A DNA stretch of 39,135 nucleotides from Nitrososphaerales archaeon (GCA_029237525.1 JARBAU010000060.1:1-39135); one strand, 5' to 3'. Counted from the first letter of the stretch, positions 16,846-25,664 are shown. Numbers and translations are program-made. The notes: generated from the letters alone by a model not told the origin.

Positions 16846-17385
16846 ATGAACATCCTAATAGCTGAAGATGAGCGTGATATTGCGCTGCTCTACAAAGAAG
16901 CTCTAGAGGCAAGAAAACACAAAGTTACGATCACCCACAATGGCGAAGAGTGTCTAAAAAAATATCATGATGTATATCACAATGTCAAATTTGGGCGGGC
17001 ATCATCCCAGTCTCGCAATCGCTCTGATAATGATTGCCCCTTTGAAGTATTGGTTTTAGATTATAGGATGCCACAAATAGACGGATTCGAAGTCGCAAAA
17101 GAAATACTAGCGGTAAATTCACATCAGCGGATAATTTTTGCATCTGCTCATGTTAAAGAAACACTTGAAGATAGTATAAAACAACTGAAACAGGTCGTAG
17201 AATTGATGCAAAAGCCTTTTACTATAAAGGAATTAATTGATACGATAGAAGACAAGGAAGTATATACTGAATTACAGAAACTCAATGTGGATTTAGACAT
17301 TGTCAGAGCAAGTAAGCCAACACATGAACAAATAATGGATTTACTCGAGAGATTAAGAAAAATTGAGAAGATGCGGACATTTTAG
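16846..17385 (+). CDS. Single-domain response regulator with insertion
   Basis: A 179-residue CheY-like receiver. The acidic pair E7/D8 (LIAEDE), phospho-acceptor D72 (LVLDYRMP), switch Ser100 (IFASAH) and Lys123 (MQKPF) are all present, so it should be phosphorylatable. Between helix 2 and strand 3 there is an extra polar loop of about 20 residues (44-63, KFGRASSQSRNRSDN) that normal receivers lack. A C-terminal helical tail (about 135-179, ELQKLNVDLDIV, MDLLERLRKIEKM) probably forms a coiled coil for dimer or partner contact. No DNA-binding domain and no histidine kinase gene nearby. It follows the pst cluster by 470 bases, but a link to phosphate is not shown. Confidence 0.88.
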   Translation: MNILIAEDERDIALLYKEALEARKHKVTITHNGEECLKKYHDVYHNVKFGRASSQSRNRSDNDCPFEVLVLDYRMPQIDGFEVAKEILAVNSHQRIIFASAHVKETLEDSIKQLKQVVELMQKPFTIKELIDTIEDKEVYTELQKLNVDLDIVRASKPTHEQIMDLLERLRKIEKMRTF

Positions 17386-17518
17386 GATTTAAGATTTAGA
17401 AATTGGCTACTGTTTGACATCAATGCCTGTGAAAGATAATATATCTGCGGGCATATAATACATGCTACAGTTGTTTCGATATTTTGCAAAGTGGGGTACA
17501 GGTTATTCGCATTTGAGT

Positions 17519-17929
17519 TTATGATGGTGCTGCCGTGAGATTAAAATGAGCTTCGCCTGTTGCACCCACTATTGACCCTCCACAATTCTTATAACTTTCT
17601 TTACTATAATTGGTAATACATGCAGTTACCCTCTCTCCATTATGGAAAAAGCCCGGTATGGCATCTCGTTGGATGTTATTTGATAGAAATAGGATCAGTC
17701 GCCATGCATTAGGCTGCCCTTTCTCTCCAGTCACACCAATCTTTACATTATTGAATATGTGTTTGTTTTTTAAGTGAAAGAAGAATTTCACCACCGAAGA
17801 GTCATAATTGGTATTGTTTGCAGCTTTTGCATAATCATAATGTAATAGTAATAACACAGATAGTATTAATCCAGCTATCATGGTAATTGAAAGAGGAATC
17901 ATCACGCTACGGTTCATGCAATAGATCAT
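17519..17929 (-). CDS. Exported protein of unknown function
   Basis: Up to 136 residues. The ATG at 17917 (MNRSVMIPL) gives 132 and is the likelier start because a palindrome ends right before it. A signal/anchor helix (about 9-30, MIPLSITMIAGLILSVLLLL) leads to an Ala-rich site (YAKAANN). The mature part is about 100 residues, probably beta-rich (VVKFFFHLKNK, VKIGVTGEKG, RVTACITNYS), with two Cys that could pair, and ends in NLTAAPS. Asn-x-Ser/Thr sites are frequent, as in other exported proteins here. Monocistronic on the minus strand. I recognise no family. Confidence 0.68.
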   Translation of the reverse strand: MIYCMNRSVMIPLSITMIAGLILSVLLLLHYDYAKAANNTNYDSSVVKFFFHLKNKHIFNNVKIGVTGEKGQPNAWRLILFLSNNIQRDAIPGFFHNGERVTACITNYSKESYKNCGGSIVGATGEAHFNLTAAPS

Positions 17930-17944
17930 ATAAAGATCTATTGC
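17918..17944 (-). promoter_or_regulatory. Long palindrome at the exported-protein start
   Basis: GCAATAGATC-N7-GATCTATTGC is a perfect 10-7-10 inverted repeat. On the minus strand it ends right before the ATG at 17917 and follows an AT-rich promoter-like stretch (17945-17960). It could be an operator over the transcription start or a hairpin in the mRNA leader. On the plus strand a T-run follows, so it could also act as a terminator in that direction. The core TAGATC...GATCTA recurs at 7843-7859. Confidence 0.5.
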
Positions 17945-18244
17945 TTTTTATTATTTTACTTTGTTTTCCAGTACTACCCATTGCTAAGCCAGAGATAAGA
18001 ATTTGTTCAGCTAAAAATGCGACTATATTCGGAAACCAATCTTAAACTGGTTTCTGACCCGTTGTTCTCATGCTAAAATCCTAAGCACTAATTTGGAAAA
18101 AGTTCCTTTAATTGATCAGCCATCATTATCATATCAGATTGGTTAATCATTATCATTATAATAAATCAACAAAGTTATTTCTACTCAAGCAAAACAAAAA
18201 TACAGATACTGATCGATTTATCGATTTGGTTCTAACATTTCAGA
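17930..18244. other. Intergenic with one extra hairpin
   Basis: No gene seen. Besides the palindrome at its left end, GAAACCA (18032-18038) and TGGTTTC (18048-18054) form a 7-bp stem with a 9-base loop. Strand and role are unclear. The ABC ATPase gene ends at its right edge. Confidence 0.4.
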
Positions 18245-19354
18245 TTAATCTTTTTTACGCAGTAGCCTGTTACCTGTTTCTGTGGCAAAGAAATGGATTC
18301 TTGGATAAGGTAAACCGATAACGACCTCTTTTCCAATATTCGGATCAAAGTTCGAATCAATATTTGTTACTCTAATAGTATCAGTACCAATATTAACTTC
18401 GACAAGGGAATCATCTCCCAAAAGTTCAGTAAATAGTATCTTACCTTTTATCTTGATACCGATAAAGTCATTATCGTCACTCTCCAAGAGTATCACGTCT
18501 CTGGGTCGTATTCCAAGTGTGACGTTTTCTGAAGAATGCTCTATGTCCCAATTTGATTGAGGGATTTTTAGAATGATGTTGTTAGATTCTAGTGTTATAC
18601 CAGAATTCTCCTCGGTGATCTTGCATTTTATGAAATTCATAGATGGACTTCCTACAAAATCTGCTACAAATGTGTTAGCAGGTTTTTGATAAACTTCTCC
18701 TGGAGTACCGATTTGCTGGATCAATCCACTCTTCATTATTGCAACTTGGTCAGCCATACTCATTGCCTCAATCTGATCATGGGTAATGTAAAGAGTAGTT
18801 ATCCCTACTTTCTTTTGTAACTTCTTAATCTCAGCTCGCATATAGGTGCGAAGTTTTGCATCAAGATTGCTTAGTGGCTCATCCATAAGGAAAATCTTTG
18901 GTTCTCTTACTAATGCCCTTCCTAATGCTACTCTCTGCATCTGACCTCCACTTAATTCTTTGGGTTTCCTGTCAAGAAGACTTTCTATATCTAACAGATT
19001 CGCAACATTTCTGACCTTATCATCTATCTTTTCCTTTGGTACCTTTCTCATCTTTAATGGAAATGCAATATTGTTATATACAACCATATGAGGATAGAGT
19101 GCATAATTCTGAAATACCATCGCAACATCGCGATCCTTTGGAGGTAAATTGTTTACTAGTTGATCCCCAATGTAAATCTGACCGCTTGTTGGATTGACTA
19201 GACCTGCGATACATCTTACCGCAGTAGTTTTACCACAACCAGATGGGCCTAAGAGCACCATAAACTGACCAGAATCAACTTTTAAAGAAAATTCATCTAG
19301 CGCGTTAGTGTTCCCATATCTCTTAGTTAGACCCTCAATCCGTAGACTAGTCAT
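18245..19354 (-). CDS. Sugar-type ABC importer ATPase (MalK/UgpC family)
   Basis: A 369-residue ATPase of the CUT1 importer class. Walker [11 protein letters not shown]-loop in MVFQNYALYPHM, signature LSGGQMQRVALGRAL, Walker B IFLMDEPLSNLD and switch His in YITHDQIEAMSMAD are all intact. The C-terminal about 130 residues form the regulatory OB/TOBE-type domain of MalK/UgpC (NVTLGIRPRDVILLE, then GDDSLVEVNIG). It is divergent from the binding protein and permeases at 19556-22645 and should serve them. Such ATPases can power several importers, so it may be shared. The 201-base region between the divergent starts holds an operator-like palindrome. Confidence 0.93.
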   Translation of the reverse strand: MTSLRIEGLTKRYGNTNALDEFSLKVDSGQFMVLLGPSGCGKTTAVRCIAGLVNPTSGQIYIGDQLVNNLPPKDRDVAMVFQNYALYPHMVVYNNIAFPLKMRKVPKEKIDDKVRNVANLLDIESLLDRKPKELSGGQMQRVALGRALVREPKIFLMDEPLSNLDAKLRTYMRAEIKKLQKKVGITTLYITHDQIEAMSMADQVAIMKSGLIQQIGTPGEVYQKPANTFVADFVGSPSMNFIKCKITEENSGITLESNNIILKIPQSNWDIEHSSENVTLGIRPRDVILLESDDNDFIGIKIKGKILFTELLGDDSLVEVNIGTDTIRVTNIDSNFDPNIGKEVVIGLPYPRIHFFATETGNRLLRKKD

Positions 19355-19499
19355 AACAAATCTGTTGCATGAGTCGATCTTTCTAAGTAAGATATTAACC
19401 TTCTCATGTAGCGATCCTTCTATGCCAATCTTGTCTACATCATCTCATGAATACTTATCTAGCTTAAATCAAGTACATTTTTGACAGCACAGAATAAAG

Positions 19500-19532
19500 A
19501 TCCTAGTTAGGATAAGTAATAACACTTAAAAG
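19500..19532 (+). promoter_or_regulatory. Operator-like palindrome and TATA box of the ABC importer
   Basis: ATCCTA-GT-TAGGAT (19500-19513) is a perfect 6-2-6 palindrome. A TATA-like ACTTAAAAG follows at 19524-19532. It is about 24 bases before the ATG at 19556, so the mRNA may be leaderless. A palindrome just upstream of TATA suits an activator, or a repressor that blocks TFB. Confidence 0.45.
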
Positions 19533-19555
19533 CTATATTGTCTTGAAGTGTCTCA

Positions 19556-20878
19556 ATGAATATAAATAAAAGGGTTACGTTTACTGCTCTTTTTCTAATT
19601 ATATCTCTAGTTTTTACGATGACTTCAAGTTTTGCTTTTCCAGTATCAGCGCAAAAAAAGCAAGTCACACTCACAGCTATATTGGCTGAGCCAAAAGACC
19701 GATGGGATCTCCTCTTTAATACTGCACTTCAAAAATTAAAACAGAAACACCCGGATCTTGATATTAAGCTAGATTCTAGAGTTTTGCCTTATGATGCCAC
19801 TAAGACTCAAATTTTAACAGCAATGGCAGGTAAAAGTCCAATTGATCTTATATCTGTGGATCAAATCTGGCTAGGTCAATTTGCTCAAGGTGGGTTTTTG
19901 ACGGATCTCTCGGATCGGGCTAAAGCTTGGGGAAGGCAAGGTGATTGGTATCCAACAAATTGGGAGGGAGGTAAATACAATGGCAAAATCTACGGCATCT
20001 GGGCATGGACTGACATCAGGTCTATGTGGTATTGGAAAGACCTGTTGAACAAAGCAGGCGTCAATCCAGAGACATTGCAGACATGGGACGGTTATATTGC
20101 TGGTTCAAAAGCACTCAGTAATTCATTAAAAGGTCAAGGGATTCAATCAATGCATCTAGTAGGCGCTAGCCATTCTCCAGATATGTGGTATCCTTACCTA
20201 TGGATGTTGGGCGGAGATATACTTAAGCAGAAAAGTGGACACCCAACAAAAGGCACCTACTGGTATCCTACTTTTAATAGTACACAAGGCGTAAAGGCGC
20301 TAGGATTTCTAAAGCAACAAGTTGACGCAGGGATCAAACCACAAGTGAATCATTTTTGGGGTCAGGAATTTGCAGATAGAAAGTTCGCAGTGATGTTAGA
20401 AGGTTCCTATCTGCTTTCGACATTTCCACGTGAGCAATGGCCCACTATAACTCAGAAGGTCGGGATGCTGCCTGTCTTTCCAGTCCCAGATAAAAATACT
20501 AAAAGTACATCAATGATGGGTGGATGGATTCTAAGCATTCCTCAAACGTCACAAAATAAAGATCTAGCTTGGGAATTGTTAACTACAATGGTCGATCCAA
20601 GCGTGCTTACTCCTATGTTACTGAAAACGGGTTATCTCCCAACTCAGAAACCGATTGGAGAAGGTCCATATGCAGCCAAAATGAATGCATCTATTCCTTA
20701 TTATAAGGAAATGATATCAATGATCCCAACTGCGCATAGTCGACCTAATATTCCAGAATATCCACAGATAGCTGATAATATCAAGCAAGCAATTGATGAA
20801 GTATATTACGGTATGAAGGACCCAAAGCAAGCTCTTAATGATGCCGCTGCAAAGTCGGCTAAAGCCTTAGGTTGGTAA
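19556..20878 (+). CDS. Extracellular solute-binding protein (family 1, CUT1 importer)
   Basis: A 440-residue substrate-binding protein of the maltose/glycerol-3-phosphate type. The signal peptide (about 1-33) ends in PVSAQ, without a lipobox Cys. The mature part shows family marks: an early charged strand/helix (LQKLKQKHPDLDIKLDSR), SPIDLISVDQIWLGQFAQGG, the many Trp/Tyr residues typical of carbohydrate binders (TDIRSMWYWKDLLNKAG, DMWYPYLWMLGGD) and MMGGWILSIPQTSQNKDLAW. Two downstream permeases and the divergent ATPase complete the system. The Trp-rich cleft suggests a sugar, polyol or glycerophosphodiester, but no motif fixes the substrate. Confidence 0.92.
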   Translation: MNINKRVTFTALFLIISLVFTMTSSFAFPVSAQKKQVTLTAILAEPKDRWDLLFNTALQKLKQKHPDLDIKLDSRVLPYDATKTQILTAMAGKSPIDLISVDQIWLGQFAQGGFLTDLSDRAKAWGRQGDWYPTNWEGGKYNGKIYGIWAWTDIRSMWYWKDLLNKAGVNPETLQTWDGYIAGSKALSNSLKGQGIQSMHLVGASHSPDMWYPYLWMLGGDILKQKSGHPTKGTYWYPTFNSTQGVKALGFLKQQVDAGIKPQVNHFWGQEFADRKFAVMLEGSYLLSTFPREQWPTITQKVGMLPVFPVPDKNTKSTSMMGGWILSIPQTSQNKDLAWELLTTMVDPSVLTPMLLKTGYLPTQKPIGEGPYAAKMNASIPYYKEMISMIPTAHSRPNIPEYPQIADNIKQAIDEVYYGMKDPKQALNDAAAKSAKALGW

Positions 20879-20912
20879 CGAAACTGTAGCACCTCACTAA
20901 CTTTTTCTAAAC

Positions 20913-21779
20913 ATGTCAAATATACTTGCAAAGGCTGAGCCATATCTTTTTCTTACACCTGCGTTCGCAATATTACTGGTATTTTTGATATTTCCACTTT
21001 TTTGGAATATTTACATCTCATTTCATGATGTTTCTTTTATTACAATTCTAAAGAATTGGGAATACAGCGGATGGAAGAACTTTATTGATTTATTTAATGA
21101 TCCAAATTTTTATACTTCTTTAAAAATTACCGTACTGTTTGTTGCAGGGTCGGTTGCTTCCCAATTTGCCTTAGGAATGCTCATGGCGGTACTACTAAGT
21201 CAGAAAGTGCGAGCCGCGGGGGTATTTAGGGCGATCTTTGTTATACCATGGACTATCTCAGCTGTTATAGCGGCATTTTCATTCAAATTCATTTTAGATT
21301 ATAATTTTGGAATTCTAAATTATATACTTCAACAAATAGGCCTACAACCAGTGGGATGGCTCACCGATCCTAATATCGTGATCTGGTCTTTGGTATTAGC
21401 TAATATGTGGTATGGAACTCCCTTTACCATGCTCTTCATAACTGCTGGACTTTTGTCAATAAATCCTTCTATATATGAGGCAGCAGTGATAGATGGGGCA
21501 ACGAAATTAAGATCTTTTCTTTATATTACACTTCCCTTGCTCCGACCTTTCATCGTTATAAATCTCATTCTGATTACAATGTGGTCGGTAAACTTCTTTG
21601 ACTTGCAGTTGGTCATGACTGGAGGGGGACCGTTATTTGCCAGTACGACTGCGTCGCTTTATATGTATAGGCAGGCATTTGAATTCGGACTTCTTTCGAA
21701 GGGGGCAGCTGCTGGATTAATCCTGATAATAATTAATATATCAGTTGCTTTTGTTTATCTGAAGCTTCTAAGAAGATGA
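20913..21779 (+). CDS. ABC importer permease (MalF/UgpA type)
   Basis: A 288-residue permease with six predicted helices, the first at about 11-30 (FLTPAFAILLVFLIFPLFW). The EAA coupling loop is EAAVIDGATKLRSFLYITLP, which docks on the MalK-like ATPase. It is short like UgpA-type permeases and lacks the long extra loop of MalF. It starts 34 bases after the binding-protein stop, and its own stop overlaps the next start (ATGA), so the two permeases are translationally coupled. Confidence 0.92.
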   Translation: MSNILAKAEPYLFLTPAFAILLVFLIFPLFWNIYISFHDVSFITILKNWEYSGWKNFIDLFNDPNFYTSLKITVLFVAGSVASQFALGMLMAVLLSQKVRAAGVFRAIFVIPWTISAVIAAFSFKFILDYNFGILNYILQQIGLQPVGWLTDPNIVIWSLVLANMWYGTPFTMLFITAGLLSINPSIYEAAVIDGATKLRSFLYITLPLLRPFIVINLILITMWSVNFFDLQLVMTGGGPLFASTTASLYMYRQAFEFGLLSKGAAAGLILIIINISVAFVYLKLLRR

Positions 21780-22645
21780 TTGGAGCTATGCAAAAAGCAA
21801 CAATTAGAAATAATCGAGTTTGGTTCTTCGCAGAGAGGACATTTATATATGCATTGATTGCAATAGTGCTTTTCCTTACCATTGCTCCGCTTGTCTGGGT
21901 TTTTTCTACGTCATTTAAGCAAAACGAGGAGTCGATTAGTTTTCCCCCAAAATTTCTGCCCGAAAACGCAACACTTGATAATTACAAATTTGTGTTGACT
22001 GATCCGGGTCTATTACATAGTCTCATGAATAGTTTTATTGTGAGTATAGGCAGCACAGTCTTAAGTGTTACAGTAAGTGCGTTAGGTGGATATGCATTTG
22101 CAAGATTTGAATTCAAAGCAAAGAATTTGATCATGAGCGTGATATTGGGTCTGTTCATGATACCTGTGGTTATAAATATAATCCCATTGTACACTATGCT
22201 TTCTGCCGCAGGCATGCTCAATTCTTCCTTAGCTTTGATTCTGACTTTCCAGATCCTTATAATACCCCTTAACATACTATTATTGAAAAACTACTTTGAA
22301 ACGATACCAAAAGATCTAGAAGAATCAGCATTGATTGACGGTTGTTCGAGATTGGGAGTATTGAGGCGAATTACCATGCCCTTATCTATGCCTGGATTTG
22401 CCATCGCTGCAGTATTGGCCTTTCGATTTTCATGGAACGAATTCATACTTCCTATAGTATTAGCAAATAAGCCCGACTCAATGGTGTTTCAGGTTGCCCT
22501 TTATCAGTTCATATCATTATATCGAATAGAATGGGGATATTTAACTGCTGGAATTACACTTGCTATTATTCCAGTTCTGATACTGATGCTTGCCTTTCAG
22601 AAACAAATGATCAGAGGTTTAACACTAGGTGCAATCAGGGAATAA
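21776..22645 (+). CDS. ABC importer permease (MalG/UgpE type)
   Basis: A 289-residue permease, the second half of the membrane channel. Six predicted helices; the first runs at about 17-38 (IYALIAIVLFLTIAPLVWVF). It has the MalG-typical STSFK segment and PENATLDNYKFVL loop after helix 1, and the EAA loop EESALIDGCSRLGVLRRITMP. The ATG overlaps the upstream stop by four bases. An in-frame ATG at 21788 (MQKATIRNN) is an alternative start. It is the last gene of the unit and converges on truD with a 189-base gap. Confidence 0.92.
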   Translation: MIGAMQKATIRNNRVWFFAERTFIYALIAIVLFLTIAPLVWVFSTSFKQNEESISFPPKFLPENATLDNYKFVLTDPGLLHSLMNSFIVSIGSTVLSVTVSALGGYAFARFEFKAKNLIMSVILGLFMIPVVINIIPLYTMLSAAGMLNSSLALILTFQILIIPLNILLLKNYFETIPKDLEESALIDGCSRLGVLRRITMPLSMPGFAIAAVLAFRFSWNEFILPIVLANKPDSMVFQVALYQFISLYRIEWGYLTAGITLAIIPVLILMLAFQKQMIRGLTLGAIRE

Positions 22646-22834
22646 TTGTCAAATTAAAATTGTGTCAGTCAAGACTATTACCAATGAGCCGAATCACGGC
22701 CAATACAAAACTAACAATCAAAAAATCAAATAAACGATAATATAATTAGACAATTCATTAAATAGTCTGCAATTTCACACCATATAATATTGTGTCATTT
22801 GATATAGTATTGTATGAAAACATAGTACACTTTA

Positions 22835-24091
22835 CTAAAATCCTGAATTTATAGGATCAATCGGCTTCATTATTTCTCTAAGTAGTATCGTAGCATACGA
22901 GCCTGCCGACAGTTTAAATGATAAAACTAATGAATTGAAATAGTGGAAATCTCTACAAAGTAGGGGTGCCTGTCTGAACCCACCTTGAGCACTTAGCTCA
23001 TCCATCTCCCTAATATAAAAATTCCTTGGTTGAATACCTTCCTCTTTTAGAATATTATTTGTAATCATTTCGAACCTTCCTTTACCTGGTTGGAACGTAT
23101 AACCTGCCATTCTAATTGCTGGAACAAGTTTTGATGCGTCATCAACAGATTGATTAAATTTTCGTACCTTCCCGAAAATGTTATCTTGTTCCAACTCAAA
23201 GCATAAGTCTCCATGTTTAGGAACAGAAATCTCCTCTCCATTCATAATCGCATTGCTTAAACATTTATTGAAAAGATAAGCTTGATATGCTTGAACGAAG
23301 AGTCTACGAATTGATATAGGAATAGATCTCAGCACAGGTATTGATTCTTTTCCTTTTACTAATGCGGATAACATCATAAATTCTATGTCCATCCATTTTG
23401 GCAATTGTTTGTATATGTAAGGATAGCTTGTTGGATCTCGCAGCCTTTTTCTTAACTCCTTACTAACTTCAGAGTCGTATTCAGTCGTATATGATAGTAA
23501 TAGTTCTACTGCTTTTCTGAAATTTCGCTTGACAATTTCTTTTCCAACTAGATGAGTCACCAATCTCTCTCTTCCAAATCTTTGCAATCCATAAAAATTA
23601 GCAACTTTCGTGATCTCTGGCATAAACGATAAGACGTCGGAAGATCTTGGTTTTTCGATTGTTATAACAAAATGGTTTCCACCAAGTAGAGATTTTTTTA
23701 GTGGTGTTTTACTGAATCCTAAAAGGGTTATCATGGTATTATGTGTCTTTGCTACTCTTGGCGGCTTTTTTGTTTGCTCAGAACTCACATATTGTATAGT
23801 ATGTGCTTTGGCATCCTTTATTCCCATGATTTTTAGCCGTATTCCTAATTTCTTTTCAATTTCGATCAAGGCGTGGTTTGAATCTATGTTATTTTTCTCT
23901 AGCGTATAAATCGGGTATCTGTATATACCGTCTTGATTAGATGACAAGTTTTCGAGAAATCGTTTATCTACTACTTCAGATACTTTGAAGTCCTCGTTGC
24001 TATTTTTTATTGAACCACCAATTCCCTTAAATTTAGTACAGTAATGTAGGATTCCGGCTTGTTTATCAATATCTGGAGATTCTAACACCAA
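22835..24091 (-). CDS. truD: tRNA pseudouridine synthase TruD
   Basis: A 418-residue TruD/Pus7-family enzyme that makes pseudouridine in tRNA (position 13 in known members). Visible motifs are the N-terminal SNEDFKVSEV, the catalytic motif GIKDAKAHTIQ with nucleophile Asp93, VANFYGLQRFG, and the QAYLFN segment followed by the TRUD insertion domain. The start ATG is right at the first family-like sequence. radA starts its own frame 112 bases upstream of this ATG on the same strand, so the two may share a transcript. Confidence 0.95.
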   Translation of the reverse strand: MVLESPDIDKQAGILHYCTKFKGIGGSIKNSNEDFKVSEVVDKRFLENLSSNQDGIYRYPIYTLEKNNIDSNHALIEIEKKLGIRLKIMGIKDAKAHTIQYVSSEQTKKPPRVAKTHNTMITLLGFSKTPLKKSLLGGNHFVITIEKPRSSDVLSFMPEITKVANFYGLQRFGRERLVTHLVGKEIVKRNFRKAVELLLSYTTEYDSEVSKELRKRLRDPTSYPYIYKQLPKWMDIEFMMLSALVKGKESIPVLRSIPISIRRLFVQAYQAYLFNKCLSNAIMNGEEISVPKHGDLCFELEQDNIFGKVRKFNQSVDDASKLVPAIRMAGYTFQPGKGRFEMITNNILKEEGIQPRNFYIREMDELSAQGGFRQAPLLCRDFHYFNSLVLSFKLSAGSYATILLREIMKPIDPINSGF

Positions 24092-24203
24092 ACAATTCGT
24101 TAGTTAACCACATAAAAAGTACTTGAGAGGACAGATGACAAATAATAGTTATTGAATTTGATTTCAGGATGCTTTGATTTGTTGTCTGTGATAACGATAC
24201 GCT

Positions 24204-25316
24204 TTACTCGAAGATTTCATCTTTAGATGTTTTCTTGTTATTTTTCTTTACATCTTCTATGTCATCGCTGCCTTTTTCACTTACGGTAAATCTTACATCT
24301 GAGTAAGGATGATAGGGCGAATCTATCATCTTTGCTATTCTGTTCTCGCCTGATTTTCGAAGATATATTCTATATGTTGAAGCATGTCCTAAAACATTTC
24401 CACCAGCTGCTTTTGTGGGATCTCCAAAAAAGGTATCTGGTGATGATTGGACCTGGTTAGTTATGACTATGGCAATATTGTATATCTCTGACAGTCTAAT
24501 TAGCTTGTGCAAGATCGAATTGAGTCTCTGTTGTCTGTCCGCTAACGTTCCTCTACCAGAAAACTCTGCTCTATGAAGTGAAATTATGCTGTCTATTATA
24601 ACCAATTTAGCCTTAAAATCATTGATATATTTACCCAAATCTTTTATTATCAATTCCAAGTGTGAACTATTGTATACTTTGCATACTGCAACACTTTTTA
24701 GTACATGCATTGGATCAAAATTTCTCGCTCTAGCTATCTGATTTAGTCTTTCTGGCCTAAATGTCCCCTCTGTATCTATATAGATTACATTACTATCTAA
24801 TCCAGAGGCTTCTATGGGTTGCCTAGCTATTGCACACAAGGTGTGACATATTTGCGATTTACCTGAGCCAAATTCTCCATAGAATTCTGTGACTGCTTGT
24901 GTCTCAATTCCTCCTAATAGCAACTCGTCTAGAACTTTGGAGCCTGTAGAGCAACGTAACATAGATCTTCTTTTCTCAAGAGCAGCATCAGCAGTTATGA
25001 ATTCCTTTTCCAAGACATTAGAGTCTCTCAATAGCTTTTGTGCAGCCATAATGAACGCTGCCGCGCTATCTTTAGAAGCATTGATTTCTACAGCTAATTC
25101 ATCTGCACTTGTCACGGCTAAATCCATCACTGAGATAATGCCCGCATCCTTCAATTTTTTTGCTGTCGTTGGGCCAATTCCTTCAATATCTTGAATCTCT
25201 AAATCAATTGGAGATTCTGTACTTGGGTTCATTCTTATAATATCCTCATTAACATCCTCATTATTATTATTATTATCATCAAATTCGTTTTCAATATGTG
25301 ATTTCTTCTCTACCAT
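24204..25316 (-). CDS. radA: DNA repair and recombination protein RadA
   Basis: A 370-residue archaeal RecA/Rad51 homologue that forms filaments on single-stranded DNA and drives strand exchange. A low-complexity acidic/Asn N-terminal tail (1-40) precedes the helix-hairpin-helix domain (about 43-95, EGIGPTTAKKLKDAGI). The polymerisation linker and ATPase core follow, with Walker A GEFGSGKS (147-154), Walker B KLVIIDS (237-243) and the L2-region segment TFFGDPTKAAGGNVLGHAST. The C-terminus is Lys/Asp-rich. The tail with its Asn run is longer than in many RadA proteins. The ATG opens the frame, and a polypurine/polypyrimidine tract lies about 55 bases upstream. Confidence 0.96.
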   Translation of the reverse strand: MVEKKSHIENEFDDNNNNNEDVNEDIIRMNPSTESPIDLEIQDIEGIGPTTAKKLKDAGIISVMDLAVTSADELAVEINASKDSAAAFIMAAQKLLRDSNVLEKEFITADAALEKRRSMLRCSTGSKVLDELLLGGIETQAVTEFYGEFGSGKSQICHTLCAIARQPIEASGLDSNVIYIDTEGTFRPERLNQIARARNFDPMHVLKSVAVCKVYNSSHLELIIKDLGKYINDFKAKLVIIDSIISLHRAEFSGRGTLADRQQRLNSILHKLIRLSEIYNIAIVITNQVQSSPDTFFGDPTKAAGGNVLGHASTYRIYLRKSGENRIAKMIDSPYHPYSDVRFTVSEKGSDDIEDVKKNNKKTSKDEIFE

Positions 25317-25664
25317 TTTTTTCTATTTTGTTTTATCTATGTACTGGTATTAATAATATGGACACTGGCTTGGGGAGGGAGGGAGGTAAGTAGCTAGCGA
25401 CTATTACACAGTTAGATCTATGATGAATTGAATAGCTGAGTATCCCTATACCTCAGACCTTTCGATTAATCCTAAGTAAATATTTTGTATAAGATGATTA
25501 GCATGTTAAACAAACATGCTGATCTAATAGACCAACGACATCGTACGACGGCGTCATTTACCATCGTAGGTAAGAAGGTATGAGGGAACTCTAAACCGAG
25601 TTTCCTGTGCATAACACCCAACTATGTCAAATCACATGTTTGGTAATCCCACTTAGATTCAAGA
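25317..25664. other. Structured intergenic region upstream of radA
   Basis: No gene. It holds a G-rich tract (25372-25386: GGGG, GGG, GGG, GG with single A spacers) and three separate hairpins: CTGAGTAT/ATA-C-CTCAG (25436-25456), AGCATGTT/AACATGCT (25500-25520) and GGAACTC/GAG-T-TTCC (25585-25605). Their density in an AT-rich background suggests an unrecognised RNA or regulatory leader. I could not match it to SRP, RNase P or snoRNA-like families. The radA promoter should be at its left end on the minus strand. Confidence 0.4.

Noticed and set aside
25420-25456. ATGATGA followed by CTGA, C/D box-like
   Set aside because: No matching second box pair or terminal stem; the CTGA is better explained as one arm of a hairpin.
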